A stretch of 43,251 bases of DNA from Bacteroidota bacterium. GTDB lineage: Bacteria; Bacteroidota; Bacteroidia; Bacteroidales; Dysgonomonadaceae. Positions 43,105 to 43,251 of this stretch are shown here, piece after piece. Numbering within the stretch: the first letter of the stretch is position 1; every line of letters starts with the position of its first letter. The notes below the pieces were generated by a model. The model was not told the DNA's origin, searched no databases, and saw only the letters and a list, made by a program, of their open reading frames with translations. The stretch lies in the NCBI GenBank assembly GCA_023418255.1, contig JAEZZZ010000041.1:1-43251 (forward strand). Reading direction: 5' to 3'. A program made the translations under genes and the position numbers.

Positions 43105-43251
43105 ATATTTTGTCCTTTTTTTAGCCCGCATTATTCATGAAGAACACTTTCCATTTTCTTTGCCCCTCTTTTCCTCTGTGGGATGAATGGTTTTACTATT
43201 TTCTAATCCGATGATTGTTTTTTGAACGTTTCTTACTCCGCAAAAACAAAG

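Noticed and set aside
43138..43215. 25-codon frame starting MKNTFHFL near the right end
   Set aside because: Too short, no recognisable motif, and the region looks like an intergenic promoter zone.

Overview
The window (about 43 kb, AT-rich) comes from a member of the Bacteroidetes, most likely order Bacteroidales. Signs of this are a SusC/SusD (RagA/RagB) pair, DUF4494, a glycine-lipid type acyltransferase pair, an ECF sigma factor paired with an OM-barrel anti-sigma-like protein, a LytTR regulator with a LytS-type kinase, a general lack of strong Shine-Dalgarno sites, and many promoters of the Bacteroidetes form TTTG (-33) / TAnnTTTG (-7). No rRNA, tRNA or CRISPR array was seen. It reads as ordinary chromosome with one decayed insertion sequence.

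Layout. 1-6041 (minus strand): a Dna2-like nuclease-helicase behind a DgkA-type lipid kinase, then an acyltransferase pair resembling GlsA/GlsB. 6198-6706: remnant of an IS110-family transposase. 6918-10129 (minus): OxyR, a dihydroorotate-dehydrogenase-like flavoprotein, the PLP protein YggS and a DUF4494 protein. 10328-10879: nicotinamidase. 10970-13334 (minus): an SH3/NlpC-P60 endopeptidase followed by a Tat-signal dipeptide epimerase, probably a periplasmic muropeptide pathway. 13533-15402 (minus): ECF sigma factor and a protein with an inner-membrane helix, a long linker and an outer-membrane barrel (dual-membrane anti-sigma architecture). 15710-17188 (minus): guaB.

17443-21747 (plus): WalJ-type metallo-hydrolase, three glycosyltransferases in a tight run and a SpoU-type RNA methyltransferase. 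21796-29178 (minus): lpxH, MIP18-type Fe-S assembly factor, radC, efp, eno, marC, a glycosyltransferase, an OmpH/Skp chaperone and a small membrane protein. 29388-33255 (plus): pepD, a secreted endonuclease/exonuclease/phosphatase-fold protein, tatA and tatC.

33248-43013 (plus) is the most interesting part. A 24-bp perfect inverted repeat with a 147-bp spacer overlaps the end of tatC and lies upstream of a LytTR response regulator and its LytS-like kinase. These are followed by a secreted metzincin-like zinc protease, SusC and SusD. Just upstream of the protease is a pair of identical 8-bp direct repeats with a 21-bp period, next to a plausible promoter. That is the spacing expected for a LytTR operator, so a simple working model is that the two-component system controls the protease-SusCD operon, possibly with phase variation upstream of the regulator.
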